From assembly GCF_020085105.1 (NCBI RefSeq), contig NC_058064.1, positions 17,553,823 to 17,617,822 on the forward strand: a DNA stretch of 64,000 nucleotides, given 5' to 3'. Below the pieces are notes generated by a model. That model was not told the origin of the DNA. It was given only the letters and a program-made list of their open reading frames with translations, and made no database searches. Numbering within the stretch: position 1 is the stretch's first letter; each line of letters starts with the position of its first letter. The DNA comes from Siniperca chuatsi. Taxonomy: Eukaryota > Chordata > Actinopteri > Centrarchiformes > Sinipercidae. Shown one piece after another: positions 1 to 25,664 of this stretch. The position numbers and the translations under genes are program-made.

Positions 1-1944
1 TTCATGCAGCAGGCTACACTGGCACTTTTCTTTTGAAATAGTGCTGGAAAAGAGGGAGAGGAAGGAGGAAGAGAGATCAAGAGATGAATGAGAAACCGAC
101 AGGAGGGAAGAGAGGAAATGTGAGAGGAAAAGGAGAGGATCAGAATGCTCGATATCAGTGTTGAAACTTGGAACTCTGGGAAAAGGGTTGTGGTGTTGCA
201 CCATCTTGTGGTTAAAGCCGATTATCACAGTTGATGTTTTAAAAGAGTCTCGAATTGGATCCGGCTCGGGATCAGGATAATCCTTCTCATTGGAGGACTT
301 TTTAAGGCAAGCATGTAAAGATAGAAGATATGAGAGAGGGGAATGTAAATTATTGGAACTATGAAATGCAAACAATCAGTAAGTCTGACTTGTGGAAGAG
401 AAAACACACAAAAAAGTATTTATAGTACATAACTTTAATTGTCTGATTAACATTACATTAAAGAAGTTAACATGTTCCAGTTATTTAATTTCCAGAATCA
501 GTTATTGAAAGCATTTACAGTCACAAAAGGTTTTATTACAAAATGTTATTTCTGAAAGAAATGATCTTTCCAACATGTTTTTATTGAAGCTCTAAAAAAA
601 ATTGTGATTTTCAAACTGCTGATGCTTATTGTCGCTGTTAACTCCAACTGGGAAGTCACTTGTACTCATGAAATTTTATTTAACTATGGCTTTTGTTTTA
701 CCTTGTCTCTTAACTTGCCTCAGTCTCATACATTTGTCAGCATTCATCTCAACACAAACGTGGGAGAGATGTGTGAACTATGAACTTGTTGCTTTTAGTC
801 AAAGCTGGTTTGTATGGGTGTTTGCTTGAAAATACGACCTGTCACAACAACACAGTATAATAAGATCACATAGAGATGGTGTACAGAATCATTTTACTTC
901 TCACTGTTTGAGATGATGTTTTATCAAAAATATTCCAAATCATTAGGCAGTAGACAAAAAAATACATCTTCCACCATCCAATAAGAAGTGACCACAGCAC
1001 TGACCAGCATGTGCTAAATGTCACCAACAGGCCACTGTAGCATTCCAATGCCACAGATGTGCAGCATAAATTAGCATAATTAAATTTGACTTTTAATACA
1101 TATTTTTGGAATTTAAATTTCACAAGCACCAAGTTTTTCAAGCCATCTGAGAAGTATTCTCTAACGATCAGTGCAAATAAAAAGGCTGTTTAACATATAA
1201 ATAATAAAACTCTCGCCTTGAACACTTCATTAATATAACATTATTTTCAATCTCTGACCAGGAGAATCCAACTAATTCAATAATTCCTTGCATATTATTC
1301 AGTAAAAACTAATGTTTTGAATAGTTAACATTTTGCTAACTATTTTACAGACTGATCCTTTAATCTTCACTCTAACAGCTCCTCTTGGAACGGAGGGACA
1401 GTGCAGCACTACTTCAGTGTGAAATGTGAGAAAAACATGCTTCCTCAGCAGGAAAGGACTTTGAATGAGACAACCAGAAACAGGAAGTAGTTTAACTTTG
1501 TCAAAGGATGAAAATAGAGGGTGTAGAGATCCAGTTCCTTACTCATGGAAACATGGAAACTCCCCAAAGTTGCGTTATTATTTTCAAAAGGTTTCTTATT
1601 TAACTAAAATCTATTAACTGTTTCAGGTGGTTAAGCAGACAGAAAAATAGTTTAAAATATGTGGAAATGAGAGGTAACTCTGTTAGCAGGCAAAGACTTA
1701 CGAATGTCATAGTGATGTTGATGTAGGCAAAAGAAAAAAAACTATACTACTAGCTATACATGTTATTTTGAATTTGGTATGGATGTTTGACTTGGTCTAA
1801 GATATGTAATGGAAACAGTCACTCCTGTGGAACTGACTCAGTCTCCTCACCATAGAATAGAATTAATTACATTTAATTTGGCACTTGGGCATCTTGGTGC
1901 CAAGTCTGCATACAAGCAGTGTCACGGGTTAAAATCCTCATGAT
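1..1944. other. Intergenic sequence, no gene seen
   Basis: This AT-rich stretch lies downstream (3') of pik3cg. No reading frame here resembles a known family, and there is no structured RNA or obvious transposon coding sequence. Short open frames such as 629-829 and 866-1141 have no supporting splice structure or recognisable domain. Confidence 0.6.
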
Positions 1945-1950
1945 TTTTAT
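1945..1950 (-). terminator. pik3cg: Candidate pik3cg polyadenylation signal (AATAAA)
   Basis: The plus strand reads TTTATT here, which is AATAAA on the gene strand, about 170 nt beyond the pik3cg stop codon. It is the first canonical hexamer I see downstream of the stop. Use of this site is inferred. Confidence 0.35.
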
Positions 1951-2119
1951 TCACTTACACATTTTCTCTTCTTCAGTCACTCTTGCAGACCATACGCAGT
2001 CTTGTAGTAGACTTTTCTGTTGGAACCTTCTTGTAAGACTCTTATTTAGATCAAATAAAAAGTGGCAACGCCTTACGGAGAACTCTTAAGAGGAAAAAAC
2101 TTGAAATCCTAATTTAGTC

Positions 2120-16287
<14,168 letters not shown>

Positions 16288-16629
16288 CACCTAGCTTGAG
16301 GGGGGCGAGAGACGGACAGAAACAGAAAAACCGATAGAACACTCTTATGCTGGGATCCTGTATACATCTCATCTCCCTTTAGAGGCAGATACATCAAAGA
16401 AGAAGCGCCAGTAATGCAAATAATTCACCAACAGATAAAATGATATTGATAGAGAGATAGATATTTGTAATACCAGTCACTTATCTATCAGGAAACACTG
16501 ATCTATGACCTCTGACCTTCTGGGCTATCATCAGTTAACTCATTATTCATTTTACTATTTCCATTCACAAGGAAGCAGCTTTTTGAAAGTTTTGTTTCGT
16601 CTTGAGGATATTTACTCCTTCTTCCAAAT

Positions 16630-16930
16630 GAATAAGCTGCAGTAAGGCTGCAAGTAAGGACTATTTTCATTTCCACTTTCTTGATTAATCAGTTAATCTT
16701 TCAATCGTTATGTCTATAAAATGTCAGAAAACAATAAAAGATACCCATCATTTCCCAGTCTGACCAACAGTCCAAAAGATATTAATGAGAGCAAATCCTC
16801 ACATTTCGTGACGCTGGAACCAGAGAATGATTCACATTTTTGCTTAAAGATGACTCAAGCGAAGCCATTAATTGTACGTCAGTCGTCTTGTTGATTAATC
16901 GACTAATCGTTTCAGCAGTCGGCAGTTGTC
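16630..16930. repeat. Dispersed repeat ending GATTAATCGACTAATCGTTTCAGC (MITE-like)
   Basis: The segment includes GATTAATCAGTTAATCTTTC, AACAGTCCAAAAGATATTAA and the terminal GATTAATCGACTAATCGTTT. Related sequences occur at about 49895-50000 and 62330-62560, sharing ACAGTCCAAAA..., GCTGGAACCA and TTTCAGC-type ends. I recognise the family from other fish genomes but cannot name it with certainty. Confidence 0.55.
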
Positions 16931-17789
16931 AACGCAGTCCCACTGTGACACAGTGAGCAACAGTGACAGTTGAAGATGTGGACTGTGATAGTATGTTTGG
17001 CAGTGAATTTGATGTGTGACTGTTGGCAAGCATGAATTAACAACTATACTGCTTTCAAGAAAGTTAGTTCAAGGCCCAATGGGATTTTGTATTATAATAG
17101 TATAATTACTATTAATAACATTCATATACTATTACATAATAGTATTTTTTTTTTAGAAATGTATAATTTGTAGGCATGTCGAGTACATTTATATTATAAT
17201 GTGAGGAATTAGCTAAAAAAGGTGATTTACTGCCTCCAGTGGAGCACCTTCCCACAGCAAAGCACTGCTTTCTTATTGTTTTTTGTCAAAAACAACTATG
17301 ACAAGCCAATAAAACAAGTTTTAGAAGAATAAAGTAGCGGGAAATCTGTCATTTCTTTCAAACAAATTATACATTGTATAAATACTACAAAAAGACGACA
17401 TGATGACAGCCAAAGTAAAACAGACTCATGATCTTAACTGACTGAAGTCACAGGATGAAATGGCTGTTGTTTCCCTTCTGCTTCTTTCGCATCAGCAGAG
17501 GAAGTTTTGAGAAGCAGGAAGCAAAAGTCGACACAGCATGGATGTAACTCTAACTGCACAGTGTCTGCTGTTTTGACGACTGTGTCATAAACAATATAAT
17601 GACTAGCCTCTCGGCAATTAAAACTGACAGTGACAACCCTGCGAGGAGTACATAAAACTTTTCAAAGCAACCATAGCGTAACTGGGTTAAAATTAGTCTA
17701 TGGGGAATGTAACGGTTCAGCTGCCATAATAATCGGCAGGAGAGGCGTCAACTTTGTAAAACACAAACATAAAGCCGTATATGACTCAC

Positions 17790-17990
17790 CAATGAACGCG
17801 GACGCAGACGGCAACGAAACCCGGAGCTTTGGGCGAAAGTTTCGGCATTTATGCTAAATAAAGAGACCTCAAACCAGTTTTAAAAAACTGTTAAGTTTGT
17901 AGGCAAAGTTAAGGAAACGAGGCGCTTCTACTCAGGAAGGTTGTCATTCTACCTGCTTCTTCTAGCCAGAACAAAAACAAGACTTCCGGC
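17790..17990 (-). promoter_or_regulatory. pik3cg: Candidate pik3cg promoter and non-coding first exon
   Basis: On the gene strand a CpG-containing segment ends in CATTG|GTGAGT, a near-ideal donor (exon end 17790). The acceptor CTAG at 16292-16291, just upstream of the start ATG, could receive it, giving a 5' UTR intron of about 1.5 kb. An ETS-type motif CCGGAAGT lies at 17989-17982, where a core promoter would be expected. A second possible donor (AAGCAG|GTAGAA) is at about 17953. Transcription start and exon use are inferred. Confidence 0.45.
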
Positions 17991-18223
17991 CTTTTTCTTC
18001 AAAATAAACCCCCTATAACATCTCTTAAAAACTAACTCTTAGGAAGGGTAGACATACAAACCTGAAGCCATATTTTAATGTTCTGAGTATCAGCTGGTCT
18101 TCAAAAATTATGTAAAAGAAGGGATGGAACTGTTCAAAGATATGGAGGAAGTGAATGTATTCACATTTTCAAACAAAAAGCAGTTGAGCCAGTGAGGTTT
18201 GGTCATATCTAAACATGAATTTC

Positions 18224-18243
18224 CACTGCCCTCCAGTGGTCAC
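18224..18243 (-). promoter_or_regulatory. CTCF-like motif, reverse orientation
   Basis: The gene-strand reading GTGACCACTGGAGGGCAGTG fits the CTCF core (CCASYAGRKGGCRS) at 13 of 14 positions. It is the exact reverse complement of the site at 18447-18466. It lies between the divergent pik3cg and hbp1 promoters. Binding is inferred. Confidence 0.4.
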
Positions 18244-18446
18244 TCTTGTCTCTGACCACTAGAAAACAATTCATATGACCAATACGTTATAATGATCTGT
18301 AATTTATGTTTATCTATTTCAGGTTGCTTCAGTTGACGTTTATTTATTAGAATTTACTTTCTTATTATTTCTTATTGATGTATTTCGAAAGTATTTACCG
18401 GAAGTGTTGCTATGTAAATATGTCAAACGTGACGCAGTTTCTCACT

Positions 18447-18466
18447 GTGACCACTGGAGGGCAGTG
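18447..18466 (+). promoter_or_regulatory. CTCF-like motif, forward orientation
   Basis: GTGACCACTGGAGGGCAGTG on the plus strand is a perfect 20-nt inverted copy of 18224-18243. The two point away from each other, as expected for a divergent boundary pair. Confidence 0.4.
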
Positions 18467-19394
18467 ACACTGACGATTTACATACCGGTATGTCAACTTT
18501 CAGCTCCGCCACCATCAAGGCAGACAAGATAGCGTGATCTCCACACCAGAAAACTGTTAAAACAACTAAAACTAAAATAAAACTTGTTACTCTTGATATT
18601 TGTAATAATCACACCAATAATGACTTAATATGACATATTGATAGGCTATAACAATGTCTTGGAGGGGTACTGGAACTTTGGACCATCTCTAGTTTACCCA
18701 GCAATATTCAGCCTCCTGTTTACTTAAACCCTTATGAATATTAAATATTTAAGACTTGATTTGTCAGGTCATTTACTCATAAAGTTACTCACTACTCATA
18801 TTTTTTTTGTATATATATATATGTATCATTTATTATTTCTCAAGTACTTGTTATTATAAAGTAACAGTGCTTTTTACCTGAGTACAGTTTCTGGCTACTC
18901 CACCTCTGGCTAAATGAGAGGATGTTGCTTTCTCTGATTATGCTTCACCCTCTCTTACTTGCAGCAGTGAAACATCTATGAATACACAAGCGTGCTCAGG
19001 GATATTAAGGGTTTTATTCAAGGGTTACAAACATGTATCTGAAACACAGGAGAGGGTCACTGTCTTTGACCAGATTACTTGGCTGAAACCATCTGTTGTA
19101 CTAGTTGCACTAGATGTACGACGATTGAGCCTGAAGGTGATTTGTCTGCTGCGGAAATTAACAACAACATTCATAACATTTACATGGTCTTGCCACACTT
19201 TCTACCTATCTTGTTGTCTCACAGCCTGATTCCGGTGATCAAAATATTGTCAATGTGTTGAAAAGAATGTAAAATTATACAGGAGATTACATGTTTTGTA
19301 AATGTCACTTGTGATACTTTTGGTTTAGCCATCATTCATCAGTTTAACCCACCCAATGTTTTATTGTTGTGGCGATGATAATGAAGCGAACCTG

Positions 19395-19514
19395 AACTGA
19401 CCAATGAGGATGAGAGAAGCTCTTAGATTGACATCAGGTCTGGCCAATAGGATCCCTGGGGGAAATGTGTTTATACCAACCCCCTTCCCCGTCCAAGCCA
19501 AGGCGACTGTTTTG
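19395..19514 (+). promoter_or_regulatory. hbp1: Candidate hbp1 promoter and non-coding exon 1
   Basis: Two CCAAT boxes (19401 and 19444) and a TATA-like TTTATACC (about 19470) precede a short segment that ends in TTTTG|GTGAGT (exon end 19514, donor 19515-19520). The next acceptor in the gene model is at 20616, just before the start codon. A non-coding first exon is typical for HBP1. Start site is inferred. Confidence 0.5.
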
Positions 19515-20630
19515 GTGAGTTGAGGAAAGTTCATTGAAATCATTTATGGGTTTTAAAGCGTTGAATTTGAGAAGTGATTACGCCATCTGAATGATTTCCC
19601 CCTGAACTTGACGTACGAGTAATAATGTGAAACTGACAACGTTTATTTTTTTGCCGTAAATGCAGTTTCGCTGCTCTCTCCGTAAAGCTTCATTGTTGAC
19701 GTTAGTTGTTTTGTTGTAACTGCCTTTGCGCAGTAGGACTGCTCGTCCGTATTTAATCATATTTTCATACTCCGAATGTCATAAATCTCATTAATTTGAC
19801 CGTTAAAATACAGATGCTAACGCTTTTTCTCGTTTTCGTCGACGTAACTTCAGTATTTCAACGGCACCTTTGTTTCGTGACAACAAATTACGCTGCTTCG
19901 TCTGAAGTTTTCCGAAGCGTAAAAAACGTTGACGCCAGTAGCATTTAATAGCAGTCGATAGTGTCACAATAGTCAGTTTATTCTGGATGGTTAATTTCGT
20001 GCTTTTCACTCATTTTGAACTACTTACTTTAAATGTATTCTCGCTGCCCTCAGTATTGAATGAATGGGCTTTTTGTGCGCATGCGTGCAGGATCTCAAAG
20101 TTTATAAACAAGGCGGAGTCACATGACGAGAATATTGTGAAATAGATTGGACTGAAACTCGTTCTTATCATGTTTACATATTCGAAACGGAATATTTCAA
20201 CGTATTGTATACAATTATACCCATATTCTTCCATCAAATAGTGAAGTGGTAAATACACTGGAGCTTTGAGAATGTGTCTAAACTTAGGTATGTTATAAGG
20301 TAATGGCAGCCAGCCCAGTGTTGCCCTATGTCACCCCAACCATTTATAGCCTATACATTACAGCTCAGTGAAGGATAAAGTTTCTGTGTGTGTTTGTTAG
20401 TGGGTGCTTGGCCCATGGGATTCTGCAATATGGCTAATGCTGATACTGATGCCAGTAATGTTTAGTTAAGTGTTACCTGTAAGTTATATTTTCTACCTAC
20501 AATATATTTCCATTAGCCCTTAATTTGACCATTTACATAAAAAAACTATGATGCTATTAAAGTGACACCTGTTGGTTATAGAGTACAGTAGTTATTCAGC
20601 TGTCTGTATGTTTCAGTGACTGTGGACATC

Positions 20631-20849
20631 ATGGTGTGGGAGGTGGTGACCCCAGCTGTGCTGTCCAGCGACCCCAAACACCAGAACGTGCGAGATTCAG
20701 AGCCTCAGGGTGAAAACACAGGTAACCACAGAGCAGTGGACTGCAGAGTTAACCTGCATCTGTACTGTGTAATTAAAACTCTTAAAGGGATACTCACTCT
20801 AGTGATTTAGTATTGCACTTTCATAAAGTTTGGGGACTCACAAGAGACA

Positions 20850-20897
<48 letters not shown>

Positions 20898-23800
20898 TCA
20901 AAATCAAAGCAGTAGAAGCTGAGTTATCCAGACTTAATCCTTAGTATGAGGCTAGATTTGAAAAAACTGGATCCTACACTACTCTGTAGCGTCTTGTGTT
21001 AGACCCTACCTGCCTGGTCAATACCTGCCTGCCAATAACACCTGTAAAATAGGCTTTCCCTTGAAAATTTGTAGTTTCAGAGCCCAGGCCGAAATAACCG
21101 TGATGACATCATTAGGGTTATTTTTTTAAACTTTGTAAAGCTCTACCAGAGCTACAGATGACATTACACAGCTGAGTAAACTGATCTTCATGTGTAAAAT
21201 CGGTGGAGTTTCCCTGTAACCAGACTATACAAATAATTCATAATAGATGATAAATTAATAGAGTGATAATATTAATATATGAATAAGAATAGACTAATAA
21301 TAGATTTGAAATAGATTCTCAAACCACAGCACTATTTGGAAAATACACTTCTTTAATTTGATTTGCACTGAGTTTTAGAAAGGTGTTTATATGTTAGTTT
21401 TTGTTATCCTATCCTTCACAAATGTGTTATACTATTACTTTTACTGTCCATGCTATAATGCTTAGTTTGCTATTCTACTCAGTAAATCACTTTGTTAATC
21501 TAATAAATCTACAAAATTTAAAAATGTATACATACACCCTTTACAACTCCCAACTAGTCAAGTGTGCTTCCTACACCTTAATCTGTTGTTGTTTGTCTGG
21601 TCTTACTGTCAGCAGTGACGATGGATGCAGATGGAGACCAATCGCATGACCTGCTCTGCTGTGAGGAACGCCTCCCCTCCTCACCCGGCTTCCCCACCAG
21701 CGACAGTTACGTGGAATACGGTACATAAGGCATGAGCATACACCGGGTTAAACGCAGCGGATGGATGAATAGCATAACATGTGGGCTGCCGGTTTTTCAA
21801 ATCAGAGAGAGCCAAAGTTTTCAGCTAGTGTTTGTTTTCTCCTCCTAGACGACCTCCCAGACCTGCAGGAGGTTCAGGAGGAGGCGGAGCCAACAGCACC
21901 ACCTGTCTACCAGGTGGACGTGGGTGTGTCACACCAGGAGCGACACGCGCACACACAGCCTCCTGACACACACTGGCTGACGCAGCTGGCTCACATCGCC
22001 ACCGGACCTCAGAGCCCACTGCTACAGGAGTCTCCTCACAGCAGGTAGGTGCTTTTTGTTCTTCGCCATGCACTAAAACATGAGTGTTACGACTGAAAAG
22101 CATGAATGTAACATTGTATATATGGTTGGAATGTGTCTCCTCAGCCATGTTGCACATCTTGTGAGCAGGGCTGTAGCCAGCATTTTAGAAATACTGAGTT
22201 CAAGAGTCCCCTAGTGCATCCCCAGCCCCCTAAGAACTTTAACAAGCCACTAAAAAAAGCCTTTCCTAAATTAATTTAACAGTTTAAATGTGTGTTCTGT
22301 AGATGTTTATTTCTCTACACAATTCAGTTTCACGATGCAGTTTCAAATCCTGCCCCTCAGTGACAGGAATATCATTCTGGTGAAGTACTAAAAGCTTTAT
22401 TGCATTTTATGTTTTTGGCCTATAACGGTTATTTTGACTCTAAAAAATAACAGAATCAGGATTGAAATGTGTCATTTGTATGTATATGTAGAATGTAAAC
22501 TACTCCTCAGATTGTTAAAAACCCCAAAGTCCCAGAGACAATACTGAGGCAATGACCTCGGTATCCTCAGTGGTAGCTACGGCCTTGCTTTTAAGGATAC
22601 CAAAATTAGAATCAATATTCACAAGTATGCAGCACTGCATCAAAATGACTGTCTGACACAGCAACAACATGAACATTAAGGAGTATTAAGATATGTACTA
22701 TAAGCTTCAATATTAGAGGTACACCACTTCTTCTAAATGTGCCCTATTGCATCAGCCCTACAAAGTACCTTGTGTCATTCTGTCCTACATTAGCTACTAC
22801 AAGTCAGGAAATCGTCTGTGTTGTTGGCAATAGGTGCCACTTATGAGTCTGTGTCATTTTCATTTTCTCTTCGGTCTGCCTCTCCAGCACCAGCAGTAAT
22901 CTACATTCCTACGCTCGGCCTCCTCCCACTCTACCCAGCAGCACCATGTCGCCCCCCAGAGGTCATGACAGGGAGCGTCGTGGGCGCAGCAGGGTACAGC
23001 TCATGTTTACCTGCTTCCTCTCTTTGCTTTATCATCACTTCACTGTCATGGCATCTGAAGAGCAAATCAAAAGAGAGTTTTGAACTCCTTTTTAAATTTG
23101 AGTGTCTTTTAATTATCTTTTACTTACTAAAACTGACCTCCAACCACGTGCCATAGAAAGCGGTGTGTCTGCAGGTCAAGAATGAGCTGCTGTTTGTTTA
23201 GAGTGCAAACCCACAGCTCTTGGCTCTGTGGGCAGCTGTTTATTGCCTAACAACGCTGCCGCCTCATGTTTCCACAGAAGAGCAGTGAATGTGGTTCCGC
23301 AGTGTCAACCAGATCCTCTCTGTCTGATGATGAAGACATGGGCTGGAGCTTCTGCTGGCCACCCACCGCCTGGCACTGTTTTCTCAAAGGTAGACACACA
23401 CACATGCACATGCATACGCTGAGCATAACTGGGAGACTACATGAATCAATCAGAGGGCTGTACAAGAGCTTCTCTGTTAAGATGTTATCTCATCTGTGTC
23501 TTTTACTTTTGCTGCCACCTCACACTGGGTCCTCACTTGTTTTCTCTACTGGGAATACATAAATGTGAGATTTTATTTGAGGCTATTGTTTTTATCTCAG
23601 AGCAGCTATTCTCTGTCATCAGGCACTCATCTGCGTTTCCACAGCGGTTCTAATGTGGAGTGGCAGGACGCGGAGGACCTGGACTCTGCGGAGGAAGACT
23701 CTGGTGATGAGGAACAATCCAGATCTGTGAAGGTACATTATGCAAGACGTTTGTGGCTGTACTTAGACTGTTAGACCTCTGACATTTTGATTTGATTTTC

Positions 23801-25167
23801 CATTTTTAGTGCTACGTGGTCTATGTCTGTTCAGTTCAGTGTTAATGTGTTGTATTATGAACAATAGCAGCAGCAGCAATCTGTATAATTTAAGTAAAAG
23901 AACAACTTAGAAGGTAGGTAGTTTTTCTGTCAATAGTTAAAATCCGAGATGAACAGAAAAGACTGAGAATGAAATGCAAAATATATGTATGCAAAAATAA
24001 GCAAGCAATAACGGTACATAATGAGTAAACACTGCTTGCTCTTTTGCAGAGTTATGGCTCTGAGGGTCTGCAGCTGGTGGAGCATTCAGAGATTGTGTTG
24101 TCTGGTCAGGCTGTCCTACAGCTGACCTTTGACCCCGGGGCATTCGGACATGCCCCCATGACCGCTCGGTGCCAACTTGATCACCCCTTCTACGTCAAAA
24201 ACAAAGGTAGGAGCGATGATGAGAAAACACTGGAACCGTTTTAAACATTAAACTGACTTCTTTACATTCAGTCTTACTTTCCGTTAGGCTGGTCGTCATT
24301 TTACCCGAGCTTGACCGTGGTGCGTCATGGGATACCGTGCTATGAAATGGAGGTGGGAGGTGTGTGCCTTCCTCCAGGACACAGAGATGCCAAACACACC
24401 GACGACTCACTGGTCTTTGACACATTCAGGAGGTGAAATAGACGCTTACAGTATAATGCTCCAGAACAAGTAAACATACAATACTTATAAATATCTAATG
24501 CACGTACATTTTTAACTGAAGATGATTCAATGTTAATTCTGTGTGCTGTCCTAAACCTAAAGCAGTAAAAGGCTGATCAGCAGATTAGTTAGTGTGTGTG
24601 TGTGTGTGTGAAACACCTATTTTTATATGTGCGTCTTCCTTAGTTACGATTTCACTCCTCTGGACTCCTCTGCGGTTTACGTGTTGAGCAGTATGGCTAA
24701 ACAGCGGCGCGCCTCCAGGTCCAGCAGGGGAGCTGTTTCTCCAGACAGAGACACATTACAAGGTATTGTACTTTCAAATTTTTTGTGTGAATAAGCAGAA
24801 ACATTAAGAACAGGCATCGTACAAAAACACAGAAACACTCGAACAAGGTTGAGGATGCATTTCAGCAAAGAAAAATGGCAAGCCTGGCAATTGTGGATCT
24901 GTTTAAAACCTGCAGACGCCCACAGTCCCGGTCACTCCCACTCTTCTCGTCAAAAGCCAACCAAAAGCCAGCATGCCAGCACAGCAGGAAGTAATAATGC
25001 CACGCCAAATAAGTGCAAGCGGCCAATGAACGCCTTCATGCTGTTTGCCAAGAAGTTCAGAGTGGAGTACACACAGATGTACCCAGGAAAGGACAACAGG
25101 TGGGTGTGCTCTGTGTCTACATGTGTGTTGTGAAACTGTAGTGTGTTTCAATGTTTATTGTAAGGTA

Positions 25168-25201
<34 letters not shown>

Positions 25202-25664
25202 CAGAGCGATCAGCGTCCTCCTCGGTGAGCGGTGGAAGAAAATGCGAAGTGAGGAGCGGCGGGCGTTCACCGTACAGGCCAAAGCCCTCGCAGACGAACA
25301 GAAAAGACTTAACCCAGACTGCTGGAAACGCAAACGAACCAACTCTGTAAGGACACACACACACACACACACACACATCCTTGTACTTCTGTCCTGCGAG
25401 GGCTGTCATTGACATAATGCATTCCCTAGCCCCTTACCCTCACCCTAACCATAACTTAATTCTAACCTAACCCTTAAAACTAAGTCTTAACCTTCAAACA
25501 GCCCTTTGAAGTTGTGAGGACTGGACAAAATGTCCTCAATCTTTAGGTAAAAAACGTGTTTCAGTCCTCACTATGTAGCAAGCACAAATACATTGCTTAA
25601 ACCAGTGCTTTGTACTACTGTCTAATTTCTCCTCTGTGTCCAACAGGGTTGTCAGGGAAATTAG
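20631..25664 (+). CDS. hbp1: HMG box-containing protein 1 (HBP1), complete coding region
   Basis: Sequence-specific transcription factor, mainly a repressor of cell-cycle and Wnt/TCF targets, acting in the nucleus and known to bind RB family proteins. Coding exons: 20631-20721, 21613-21720, 21849-22044, 22888-22993, 23278-23389, 23623-23732, 24050-24206, 24288-24432, 24644-24762, 24916-25099, 25205-25346, 25647-25664. All junctions are GT-AG and in phase: 1488 nt, about 495 residues (human 514). The start MVWEV matches the family and lies in an exon opening at 20617. The AXH domain spans the middle exons, and the HMG box (CKRPMNAFMLFAKKFRVEYT...) is split between exons 10 and 11. The C-terminus is RTNSGCQGN. 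The exon 2 acceptor is ambiguous by one codon (21613 or 21616). Confidence 0.96.
20855..20895 (+). repeat. Poly(A) run of about 41 nt in hbp1 intron
   Basis: Uninterrupted A tract between hbp1 coding exons 1 and 2. It could be the tail of a retrotransposed sequence or a simple repeat. The preceding 40 nt give no clear SINE. Confidence 0.7.
23278..24432 (+). CDS. hbp1: hbp1 exons 5-8: AXH domain region
   Basis: Exon 5 gives SSLSDDEDMGW and WPPTAWHCFLKG. Exon 6 gives a Ser/acidic stretch after NVEWQDAEDL. Exon 7 contains FDPGAFGHAPM and LDHPFYVKNKG. Exon 8 contains WSSFYPSLTVVRHGIPCYE and GVCLPPGHRDA. These are hallmark strings of the HBP1 AXH (ataxin-1/HBP1) module, used for protein interaction and repression. 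The region is colinear with the mammalian protein. Confidence 0.92.
24916..25346 (+). CDS. hbp1: hbp1 exons 10-11: HMG-box DNA-binding domain
   Basis: KCKRPMNAFMLFAKKFRVEY opens the first HMG helix in exon 10. PGKDNR is split at the junction (AG|A), and exon 11 continues AISVLLGERWKKMRSEERRA and NPDCWKRKRTNS with a basic tail that can serve as a nuclear localisation signal. The RPMNAF motif marks the sequence-specific (SOX/TCF-like) HMG class. The exon 11 acceptor follows directly on a (TG)n tract. Confidence 0.95.
25170..25200 (+). repeat. (TG)n microsatellite abutting the hbp1 exon 11 acceptor
   Basis: A TG run leads directly into TTTCAG at 25199-25204, the acceptor of the second HMG-box exon. 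Confidence 0.9.
25380..25575. repeat. Dispersed CCCTAACC-rich fish repeat in last hbp1 intron
   Basis: After a (CA)n tract the sequence reads CCTGCGAGGGCTGTCATTGA, then runs of CCTAACC-like units (about 25425-25490), then GTGAGGACTGGACAAAATGT and TCAGTCCTCACTATGT. The CCTAACC units are telomere-like but degenerate. I recognise the whole unit as a dispersed intronic repeat in fish. Confidence 0.5.

Noticed and set aside
25425..25490. CCTAACC-type units resembling an interstitial telomere
   Set aside because: Units are degenerate and embedded in a dispersed intronic repeat with flanking conserved sequence, so a telomeric fusion relic is unlikely.
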